A DNA stretch of 64,000 nucleotides from Ramazzottius varieornatus. Lineage: Eukaryota > Tardigrada > Eutardigrada > Parachela > Ramazzottiidae. Under the pieces are notes generated by a model. The model saw only the letters and a list, made by a program, of their open reading frames with translations, searched no databases and was not told where the DNA came from. The translations under genes and the position numbers were made by a program. Below, piece after piece: positions 13,120-21,879 of the stretch (its first letter is position 1; every line of letters starts with the position of its first letter). The DNA is taken from positions 1,678,902-1,742,901 of the forward strand of contig BDGG01000011.1 of the NCBI GenBank assembly GCA_001949185.1, given 5' to 3'.

Positions 13120-13630
13120 GATTATTTTCCTCTTTTGACCCAATAGGGGGTGTTTTTTCCATAAATTACGTTTCTCTTTTGACTTTTCTTATTAGGCCCG
13201 TTTTAGGAGACTTCATTTTTTTACAAAAAAGTCGAAAAAAACTTTTAAGTTCCGATATTCATTTGTCAATTGAAAGGGAATTAAATAGAACAATTTCAAA
13301 CCCCTTCAAAAAAGGAAAAACCAACCTTCTCATGGTTATTTTTTGTAGATTATCACTAATAAATTCAACAGGTTTGATACCTTATTTATTTACAAGGACA
13401 GCTCATATAGCTGTAAACTTATCGCTAACATTGCCGTTTTGATGAGGTTTTATCTTATTTAGACTTTTTTACAACACCGACCATTTTTTTAGTCAGTTGG
13501 TGCCTTTAAGTACCCCACTCCCCCTTTCACAGTTTATAGTAATTATCGAAAGAGTTAGTCAACCAATTCGTCCAATTACTTTATCAGTACGCTTAGCTGC
13601 CAATATGACAGCATTAACTTATCAATACCT
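13104..13630 (+). pseudogene. atp6: atp6 (NUMT copy), 3' end deleted
   Basis: ATP synthase subunit a. Reads in one frame (AGA=Ser, TGA=Trp) through the conserved RLAANM motif at about 13590-13610 and then stops resembling atp6. The last quarter is missing, and the sequence passes directly into cox3 in another frame. Confidence 0.85.
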
Positions 13631-14244
13631 CCCAATGGTGACGAGATGTTTCACGAGAAAGATCTTACCAGGGTTACAATAGAAATTTAGTTATGAATGG
13701 ACTACGATGAGGAATACTGTTATTTATTACCTCCGAAATTTTTTTTTTTCTTTTTTTTAAAGTTTTCTCCGTAGAAGATTAGCCCCCAATATGGAGGTTG
13801 GACTTACCTGGCCCCCTTTAGGGATTGCAGCAATTAACACTTTCCAAGTTCCGCTTTTAAATACCTCCGTTCTACTCGCTAGGGGGGTTTTTGTAACTTG
13901 AGCCCACCATGGTTTAATTGAACAAAACAATAAAGTTAAAAAAGCAAATATATTAATCACAATTGTTATAGGTTTATATTTTACTACCCTTCAAGGTTGG
14001 GAATACTGAGAATCATCTTACTCAATCAGAGACTCAAGATTTGGTAGAACTTTCTTTTTAGCAACTGGATTTCATGGATTACATGTATTAGCAGGGACAA
14101 TTTCTTTGTTAGTGGGATTGGCGCGACACAATATGAACATATACTCCCTCACCCATCACTTAGGTTTAGAAACCGCCATCTGGTGTTGAAATTTTGTTGA
14201 TGTAGTGTGATTATTTCTCTATAGTTTTCTATATTGATGATGTT
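13630..14244 (+). pseudogene. cox3: cox3 (NUMT copy), 5' end deleted, nonsense codon
   Basis: Cytochrome c oxidase subunit III from the QWWRDVSRE motif on. An in-frame TAA at about 13759 replaces the Trp of the SFFWSFF motif, and a nearby His has become Arg. The remainder (LAPNMEVGLTWPP, WEYWESSYSISDSSFGS, FHGLHVLAG) is in frame to the start of trnG. Confidence 0.9.
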
Positions 14245-14310
14245 ATTACACTTTTAATATATTTAGTATATTTGATTTCCAATCAAAAAGTTTCTTCTAT
14301 ATAGTGTAAT
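14245..14310 (+). pseudogene. trnG: tRNA-Gly (NUMT copy)
   Basis: Perfect acceptor ATTACAC/GTGTAAT and anticodon arm TTGAT-TTCC-ATCAA giving TCC. Confidence 0.8.
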
Positions 14311-14662
14311 TTTAGTACCAATATTTAGCCTTATTACAATTATTATATTTCTTATAGCACTATCCTATATATTAAAAACCCAAAATCAAATTAAATGACA
14401 AGAGAAGATGAGAAATTTTGAGTGCGGGTTTGACTCAAACCACACTAACCGGATAGCGTTCTCTTTAAGGTTCTTCATTATTACAGTAGTCTTTTTGGGT
14501 TTTGATATCGAAATTGCTGTAATTCTTCCAAGGCCAATAGTAGAAGAAAGTCTTTGTATTAAGACAAGAACACTAATTAACTGATCATTTTTCACTTTAT
14601 TGTTCGGGGGTTTAATTTTTGAATGACAAGGTGCTTTGGAGTGATCATGGGAGTGTATTTAA
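14309..14662 (+). pseudogene. nad3: nad3 (NUMT copy), frame intact
   Basis: NADH dehydrogenase subunit 3, 117 codons from ATT at 14309 to TAA at 14660-14662, with the diagnostic YECGF-type motif as FECGFDS and the FLGFDIEI membrane segment. No disruption seen. Confidence 0.88.
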
Positions 14663-14711
14663 TATAATAAAACTCAAATTGCAATTAAAAATTGTCAACG
14701 ACCTCACCCAA
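14663..14711 (+). pseudogene. trnA: tRNA-Ala (NUMT copy), poorly folded
   Basis: A TGC anticodon in CTCAAATTGCAATT sits where the panarthropod order has trnA. I cannot draw a convincing acceptor stem. Confidence 0.4.
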
Positions 14712-14763
14712 AAATAAGACATAAGTAGTTTCGACCTACCTTCTGATTCTTTAATCCTTATTT
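14712..14763 (+). pseudogene. trnR: tRNA-Arg (NUMT copy), apparently D-armless
   Basis: Perfect acceptor AAATAAG/CTTATTT and an anticodon loop TTTCGAC (TCG). Only five bases separate the acceptor from the anticodon stem, so there is no D arm; the total length is 52 nt. Confidence 0.6.
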
Positions 14764-14828
14764 ATTTTATTATGAATTGTGACTGAAACAGTGTTTAGAT
14801 GTTAACTAAAATTATAAGAAAACTTCTA
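14764..14828 (+). pseudogene. trnN: tRNA-Asn (NUMT copy)
   Basis: Anticodon arm TTTAG-ATGTTAA-CTAAA (GTT). Ends are approximate. Confidence 0.6.
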
Positions 14829-14832
14829 TTTA

Positions 14833-14891
14833 AAGAATTTAAAATGTAAAGCCGCTGACTTTAATAGTTGTGCACAGCATGAAAATTCTTT
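14833..14891 (+). pseudogene. trnS1: tRNA-Ser1 (NUMT copy)
   Basis: Acceptor AAGAATTT/AAATTCTT and loop CCGCTGA (GCT), with the reduced D side normal for this tRNA. Confidence 0.65.
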
Positions 14892-14953
14892 AAATAAATA
14901 ATGTAAAATATCATATTATAATTTCATTATAAAAATGCCAAAGGCTTTATTTT
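14892..14953 (+). pseudogene. trnE: tRNA-Glu (NUMT copy)
   Basis: Acceptor AAATAAA/TTTATTT and anticodon TTC in ATTATAATTTCATTATAA. Confidence 0.6.
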
Positions 14954-15015
14954 GTAAAAGAAAATTACTTTTATTAGATTCTTCAAATCTAAGCTTTAAT
15001 AGAAGCTACCTAAAC
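14954..15015 (-). pseudogene. trnF: tRNA-Phe (NUMT copy)
   Basis: On the minus strand the anticodon arm TTAGATTTGAAGAATCTAA gives GAA. Position next to the 3' end of nad5 fits. Confidence 0.6.
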
Positions 15016-16474
15016 AAATGAAATAAACTAATAACAAAATAAAGACTGCAAACGAATACGCCAACCTTCATCTTACAAAAGACACTATAAATACAGAAAC
15101 GAAATTGAAAGAAAAAAAATATTTTCGGGGCCCATAAAATTCTAGCCATCCCTGATTCACAAAACAAAAAATTTTATCGGCTATGATATAAAATATTTTT
15201 AAACCTCGAGCACTTACATTTTGATTTAAAAACCACACAAAACTAAGAACATCTAATTTAAAAAAAAATCTTCTTCAACAACTATATAAGACACCGACAA
15301 AATTATTATCAATACCAGATGAAAAAGTTTTCAAAGTGATAACAAATAAGTGAAAAAAGAAAATTGAAAAAAAATTCCCCTCAAAAAGAACCTATAACAA
15401 TAGAAAAAATAATTAATCTTCAAATGGGAAAAATCAAGTACTTCACATTTTCATAAACCCCCGATAAGGCTGAACGGTAAAAAGTCAAGGAGACGAGTAT
15501 ATAGAAAGAAAGTCGTAATGAATATGAGATGGTTAAAAAAACCCCGACTATAAAAAGAATAATAAATATCATCCTTCTAAACAGAGTATCCAAAATTAGA
15601 TCTTTAGAAAAAAAGCCAGACAAAAAAGGAAAACCACACAGGAATAGAATGCACACCATGAACGAAGACGCAAATAATTTTTTACTAGAAGAGAAGGGGG
15701 ATATATTACGGAAATCTTGTCCTCTATCTTCCCTATGAATAACCAGCCCTCCTCTTATGAAAAGGGAGGCTTTTAATAAAGCATGAGTCAACAGATGATA
15801 AAAACAAAAAATAATTAAACATGTTGAATAGGATAGTATCATGAAAGATAGTTGTCTTAGGGTAGAGTACGCAATAATTTTCTTTATATCCCATTCTACA
15901 TTATCTGTTGTCCCAGCTATCAATATAGTAAAGACTGACACAACTATGAGAAGATAACATACTTTCGATGTGAGTGGACTAATACAAATCAGAAGAAATA
16001 CACCAGCGGTTACAAGAGTGGAAGAATGAAGTAATGACGACACTGGTGTGGGGGCAGCCGTTGCGGCTGGGAGCCATGTCGAAAAGGGGATTTAAGCTCT
16101 TTTGGTAATAAAAGTAACAAGTAAAAAAAAGCTCCTAGCTGAGCAAATGCTTAAGCTTTTCTGTCAAAATACGAAAATCAGGAGAAAAGAGAAAACAAGC
16201 TGATAAAAAAAAGGAAACAAATATCCCCCACGCGATTTGCCAAAAAGGTTAATATCCCCGCGACTGAACTAGAAACTCTTATGTAATAAACTACTAATAA
16301 ATAAGAAACTAAACCCAGGCCGTCTCACCCAAGAAGCAAAAAAAATTAATACTATAAATAGGAGCAATCTTTAAAATTCTAAAGAAATAAAAACTGAAAG
16401 GAGATGGTCAAATTTTAATACAAGGAGCACTCCCATATAAATTAACATAAATGGAAAAAAAGAAATAGCTAAAA
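15016..16474 (-). pseudogene. nad5: nad5 (NUMT copy), N-terminus missing
   Basis: NADH dehydrogenase subunit 5 on the minus strand. Diagnostic pieces are GWDGLGLVSYLLVVYY, then the WLPAATAAPTPVS motif near 16050, then SSLLHSSTLVTAGV and THALLKASLF. A small lesion lies in the Q of the AQIPFS motif (about 16090). The coding sequence stops near 16470 without the normal N-terminus and abuts trnT, which shows an internal deletion. Confidence 0.88.
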
Positions 16475-16535
16475 TAGTTTAAATCAAAACACAGACCTTG
16501 CAGACCTTGTCTAAAATACTTTAAAGTTTTTAACT
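16474..16535 (+). pseudogene. trnT: tRNA-Thr (NUMT copy) with a 9-bp tandem duplication
   Basis: AATAGTTTAAATCAAAACA is typical of the 5' half. CAGACCTTG is duplicated in tandem in the anticodon region (16492-16509), and the expected TGT lies in the second copy. Confidence 0.45.
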
Positions 16536-16536
16536 T

Positions 16537-16597
16537 CAGAAAGAGAATTACATCTTAGATCTCCAAACTTCAAATTTTATGGTTGAACTACTTCTGA
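16537..16597 (-). pseudogene. trnP: tRNA-Pro (NUMT copy)
   Basis: On the minus strand the acceptor CAGAAG/CTTTCTG and loop TTTGGAG (TGG) fit tRNA-Pro; its place between T and nad6 is standard. Confidence 0.6.
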
Positions 16598-17062
16598 GAT
16601 GAAAAAAATCATAATCGTAAGAAGAATCACTTTATGATTTTTCAGTCTTTTTCAGCAGCCCCTAATTCTTGTAGATGTTTCGACCATCCAAAGTACCCCG
16701 GCAATTTATTCAGCTTTACACTCGTCACACAGAGGCTGAATAGCTTTTTTGCTGTTTCTAATTTTTTTAGGGTGCTTGTTAATTATTTTTGTTTATCTTC
16801 CAGCTCTAATCCCCAATGAAATTTTTTTACCCTCTCGTATAGAAATTATTACATTTTGTTTATTAGCACTCCTACCGATTCTCTGGTCAAAAAAACTGTT
16901 AAACTTAAATTTTTTGACCATAACCAAAGACCTGTAACAGATTTCGCCCATCTATTTTATCATAACATGTTTACATTCATACTATGCTACTTATTTATTT
17001 CTCTCACCGCTACGATATATATTACATCTAAATATAAGACGCCCATAAAAAGATCCTATTAT
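16598..17062 (+). pseudogene. nad6: nad6 (NUMT copy), frameshifted
   Basis: NADH dehydrogenase subunit 6. One frame runs to LNFLTMTKDL (stop at about 16937); the C-terminal part (FYHNMFTF, LFISLTATMYITSKYK) continues in another frame up to the cob start. Confidence 0.75.
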
Positions 17063-18120
17063 GATGAATATCCGAAAAAATCACCCATTAATCAAAGTTA
17101 TAAATTCCGCTTTAGTGGATCTCCCAGCCCCTTCTAACATTACTCTTTTTTGAAACTTTGGGTCTCCTTTAGGAGTTTGTTTAATAACTCAAATTATTCC
17201 AGGAGATTTTTTAGCAATACACTATACATCAAGAATTGATTTAGCTTTTGATTGTATTAGACATTTAATGCGGGATGTAAACGGAGGCTGGCTAATACGA
17301 GTTACCCACGCGAACGGGGCCTCACTATTTTTTTTAGCCTTTTTTATTCACATCGGGCGGGGATTATATTTTAAATCATATGTATTAAATATAACCTGAA
17401 TAAGAGGGGTAGTTTTTTTTCAATGTCTATAATAACGGCATTTCTAGGTTATGTCCTACCTTGAGGACAAATGTCTTATTGGGGGGCAACGGTGATTACA
17501 GCTCTGTTATCAGCAATCCCATATATCGGGGTTCCTTTAGTCGAATGAGTGTGGGGTGATTTCTCCGTAAATGACGCGAGTCTTACTCGATTTTTTCCCT
17601 CCATTATTTTTTACCTTTTGCTATCAGATTATTAGTAATTACACATTTAACTTTTCTTCATGAACAAAAATCGAGTAATCCCTTAGGCCTGCGCCTTGGA
17701 ATAGACAAAATCACTTTTCACCCTTTTTTTCTCTATAAAAGATTTAACTTCCTTACTTTTAATTATATTTATGTTTATAATAATTAACTATACTTTTCCC
17801 TTTTCCCTCATAGACGCAGAAAATTTTATTCCGGCAAACCCTATAGTTACCCCTGTTCATATCCGACCTCAATATTTTTTATTTTCTTACGCTATCTTAC
17901 GAGCTATCCTTAACAAATTGGGAGGTGTCAAGGCACTTCTCCTTTCAATCCTTATGCTTATTCCTTTAATTTTGCAACCCTCAATAAAACAATTCAACAA
18001 AGAAAATCAAAAGAGCATGTTCTTTTGATTTTTTGTTATAGTTTTTCTAATTTCAACATGATTGGGAGTAAAACCTGTTGCCGTTGTTTCAACCAATCAA
18101 TATCGTTTCACGTCTAACTG
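17061..18120 (+). pseudogene. cob: cob (NUMT copy), several frameshifts
   Basis: Cytochrome b from ATG at 17061. Recognisable parts: [40 protein letters not shown], and [15 protein letters not shown] near the C-terminus. The frame shifts at about 17420 and 17610 and in the 17760 region, and the gene ends near 18110, which is also the end of mitochondrial similarity. Confidence 0.9.
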
Positions 18121-18246
18121 AAAGCTCCCCCACTTACTGAGTTCTTCAGTTTCCACAGGTAGCTTGTTAAGTCATCTGCCGAAAGCGGTTATATGTCCTG
18201 TCCACCAACCACATCCACCTAGCTTTTTCATCGATTTGGATAACAG

Positions 18247-19197
18247 GTGCGATACGACTTTCGGATGGAGAATTATCAGGAGTTCTGCAGACTACGCGAT
18301 GCCTTACAATTACCGGAAGTCGTCATCGACGAAAACCGAGTCGTCGTCTCTAGAAGTCTCGCTTTAGCTGTGCTACTGAAGCGGCTGGCCTTCCCACATA
18401 GATGGGTCGACTGCATGGATATTCTAGACCAAGAAAGAACCCATCTGTTGCGCATCTTCAACACCACAGTTTCTGCTATATACAGGAAGCACAGTCACCT
18501 GTTAGAAAACATGGATCCACCATGGCTGACGAGGGAACGCGTAGATCTCCATGCTAATGCCATGCATCGGGTTTGTGGGTATTAAGGTGAGTCCTTGGCA
18601 ATCTGTTCATACCAGGAAAAATTCGGAAGTCGAGAGAATCTGTTTGTTACAGATAACTGTTGGGGCTTCATCGACGGAACTGCCCCAGCGATTTGTCGTC
18701 TCAAAAGACATCAGAGGGAGCAATGCAGCGGACACTCACGGAACTACGTCATGAAGTTTCAAAGTATATGCACTCCAGATGGTATAATCACGTATAAGTA
18801 TGGTCCCTGTGCAGGTCGCCGTCATGACGGTTTCATGTTGGGAGAAAGCAACATGCGCGAGCGACTGCGCCACCTCAGCAAAATGTGGTGAAGGGAAATG
18901 TGTCTCTTCGGCGACAAGGAACACTTTCTCAGTGAAGAGATTCAAGTTCCCTACAAAGGCAGCTACCTGACAGAAGAACAGACAGTTTTGAACAACACAA
19001 TGTCGCAGATTAGAGTGACTGTAAAGTACGGTTTTATGGCGATAGCACGCAAATTACGAAAAAATCAGAAAATATACTGGCAGCTGGTGGCTAAAACATA
19101 TTTAGTGTCTGCCGTTCTGACTAACTGTATGACATGCATGTACGGCTTTCCTCTTGTCCGGAAAAATTTGTCGTCGATCCTCCGCCTCTTAAAATAA
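18247..19197 (+). pseudogene. Harbinger (PIF) DDE transposase, broken
   Basis: DDE_Tnp_4 / HARBI1-like nuclease of a PIF/Harbinger DNA transposon. The N-terminal part (18247-18585) has the helical leader; 18595-19197 has FIDGTAPAICR (first Asp), AGRRHDGFMLGES (second Asp) and LFGDKEHFLS (the usual GDxxY block). A frame change or intron at about 18580 and an in-frame TGA at 18889 interrupt it. The conserved Glu in the RxxVE motif is Lys here (RVTVKYGF). It follows the NUMT end by about 130 bp. I found no convincing terminal inverted repeats. Confidence 0.85.
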
Positions 19198-19343
19198 ACT
19201 CGGGTTCTCTAGAAGAAAATTAGTTTGGTTTCCCGGCAGCAAGAAATCGAAATGAATTCGCAAAAACAGCAACCGTTTTTCGTTTCTCTCTACTTGAGGT
19301 TGGTCTACCGGCTTTCTACCACCGTGGATTATTTCTTCGCGTA

Positions 19344-20935
19344 GTTGATTAGAACGTCTCGCAGAGTCGTAATAGTTTGAAAGAGAATCTGGCGATCTTC
19401 CGCACGTTCTTCAACTTCGTTCAGTCGGATTTTTTTCTCGATTTCCAGCTGTTTTTCTGTAAGCCCCTGTTCTTTCGCGAACTTTTCTTTCTGCCATTCA
19501 CGATCGTTCTTGCGCTCTTAAGTCACGCATGGCCTCGATTTGACTAGCAGCGGTGTTATACGTTTGGTGGTCCTCGAAGGGAGGGCTGACGAACCAGCGT
19601 CATTCACTTTGATAAACGTCTTGCCGAGAACAGAGCAGCATACTAAGGGCTGCGCCGGGAGTCCGCGCTTGAGACAAAGGCTCAGAAGGACTAGAAAGTT
19701 TTGTCTCGGACTTGCTGTATCATGAGAACGTTTCTGCGCGCATCAATCGTTTCGAACGAATCGCAGTAAACACAGGTTTTGCCTTACTTAAGGTGAAAAT
19801 TGTTCTCATCAAAATATTTTATAAAGTGAATTTCGCTGGTCGACCTTCGGGAAACTGTTGTTATCCTGCCGTCCCGTCTTTTGCCAGAGCTTTCCGATAC
19901 TCTGTCGCTATCGCAGCTGTTTTGGCTGCTTCGCTGGTCTCTGTAACAGACATAGCTCTGTTTCATCCGTTGCAGATGTGTGCAGTATCTCACTTTCGGA
20001 AAGGGTTACCTGTGGCTTCCGGTAAGAACTTGGCCTTTCCTCTGACGGGCTGAGATAAATCTTCCACTGAGAGGAGAAAGAACGGTCAAGCGCGGACGAC
20101 TGTCGCAGGGTTGTTGACTCGTCGTGAAAGAGTCTTATCCAAATTAGCTCGGACATCCTGAGCGTGTTCTTTGGCTACATCTGAGGTATCTTTGTCGCCG
20201 ACAGAACACAGTGGCTCTGTAGCCTTGTTGCCTGTGCTCATCCCACGAATCAGACTTTCGTCTCTGTTTACTGCTTCGGGGCTTCTTTGGTCGGCCTTTA
20301 GTACAGCCGAAGGCCGATTGTCTTTCTTCTCCGCAAGGAACTGAATCACTAGGTCGCCAATATTGACAGGATTCTCCTCATCGCCAGATTCTCGTAGGCG
20401 CTTCAGATGCTTCTCCTTGAACTCTTTCACTTCTTGATCAACAAGAACCGGAAGACTATGCAGAGCATCAGCGTCCTCCTTCTACTGTGCCTTGATTTCT
20501 TTCTCAGTTTCCGGCATGATTTCTGGTTCTTTCGGCTGATAAATGTTACTTGAGGAATGGCGTAAAGCTACCTTCAACGCGAGAGTACACTCTTTTCCGG
20601 GAGGATACTGATAAGGATTGATGCCATCCACGGCCAGCAGTCCCTCAAATGTTTCGTCTCCGCGGGTTAACTTCGCACGAGCCGCAGTAGTGTCGCTGTC
20701 CATTTCTTTCTCCGACCGTCTTTTCAGCTTCGGAATCTCTTTCACGTCGCTGTCGGCCTGCGTCGGAAGTCCATGGTTTGGAACCGCGCACTCTTTTGCT
20801 GTTGTTGGTCTCTCCCTGTTAACTAGAGCAGCTGAGGACGACGCTGATGTGGGAGAAGCTGATAGTGCGTCATGCACTTGCGCCGGACGTCCCCGCGTTA
20901 CAGACGGCCTGCTGCTAGTGCCGAATCCTTATGGC
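19344..20935 (-). CDS. Uncharacterised disordered protein with an AT-hook-like motif, one in-frame stop
   Basis: A minus-strand frame runs from about 20935 to 20086 with only one stop (TAG at 20482-20484), and a related frame covers 19520-19344 with a highly charged C-terminus (EKKIRLNEVEERAEDRQ). Near its start the frame reads RPSVTRGRPAQ, where RGRP is the core of an AT hook. The rest is Ser/Thr/Glu/Lys rich and looks disordered. It lies tail-to-tail with the Harbinger transposase; autonomous Harbingers usually carry a second DNA-binding gene, so this may be that partner, or a host gene decaying. No Myb/SANT fold is visible to me. Confidence 0.4.
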
Positions 20936-21122
20936 TGATTGCCCGGGGGAGTGATAGATAATCAGGTAAAGAGAGTAGGGTTACTGCTGGAGTGCTGGAG
21001 GTAATTTCGGAGCTGACGAGATCGGATAAGTCTGCATCACTCATGGGAAAGCGCTGCTTCCCACAGGAAATCGTGTCCCTTCCATCCATCGAGCGCCATT
21101 GCTGGCCAAAACGCACGAGCAC

Positions 21123-21879
21123 AGAATTTTTCCACTATAGAAGCACCGAAAGATCAAGGATTGAAAAGGCGGCCTTCTTATTGCTATGGTAATACCGGTA
21201 TTTGAATCAAACTACATATCACAACTTGGGTACTTCCGTTGCGTCTAATTCCCGATGTTGCCGTTCTAACCACCGGAGTCAGCGGAAGTTCAAAAAGATG
21301 TGCGGGGTGGAAATTTCCGTTCGTCGTTCTTACATTTCATCGCCGAGTTTGTGAGCCATCAGCTGCTCACATGACGGCTGACGGCTCACATTTGGCCTTC
21401 GCCCAGTACCGAAGGGGTGGAGTCCGTCCGGACCAAATATGAGAGTCGTAATGTGAGAGGGCAAATGTGAGCGGTTGATTAATTTTGCGCACGAAGTTTA
21501 CTAGTCTTAGTAAATCGGTAATGCCCAATCAGTGCGCTGGCTCCTTCTTGACAGCTTGAATACAAACGTATAGGCTGCTGGTCAACCGCTCAACCAAGCG
21601 GCGCCTTCGACTGCTCAGAGATGTGGCTTGCTTGATCGGGACATCTGTTGCCACATTTCCAAAGACATTTCTGCTGTATAAACAAACAGCCTTGCGGATG
21701 AAGAAGAGCAGAATCCACCGTCTGGCAGAGACTGACATGCAGAGCGAGACAGGAAAATATCGCTTTTGGCCTCCCTGTGAAAAGATATTCTTCTACTTCT
21801 TGGCGTCGAACCGCTATTGTTTATCCCCAGAAGTTGTTTTATCCTGCAGCATGTCCGTGCTTTGAATGGCGCTTTTGCA
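21123..21879. other. Upstream region of the galactosyltransferase gene
   Basis: No coding evidence. An imperfect inverted repeat joins CTCACATTTGGCC (about 21385) to GGGCAAATGTGAG (about 21458). The promoter of the downstream gene should be here, but no TATA box stands out. Confidence 0.4.

Noticed and set aside
21380-21475. Terminal inverted repeat of the 18.2-kb Harbinger
   Set aside because: The CTCACATTTGGCC/GGGCAAATGTGAG pair is local, and no matching end is found near 18.1 kb.
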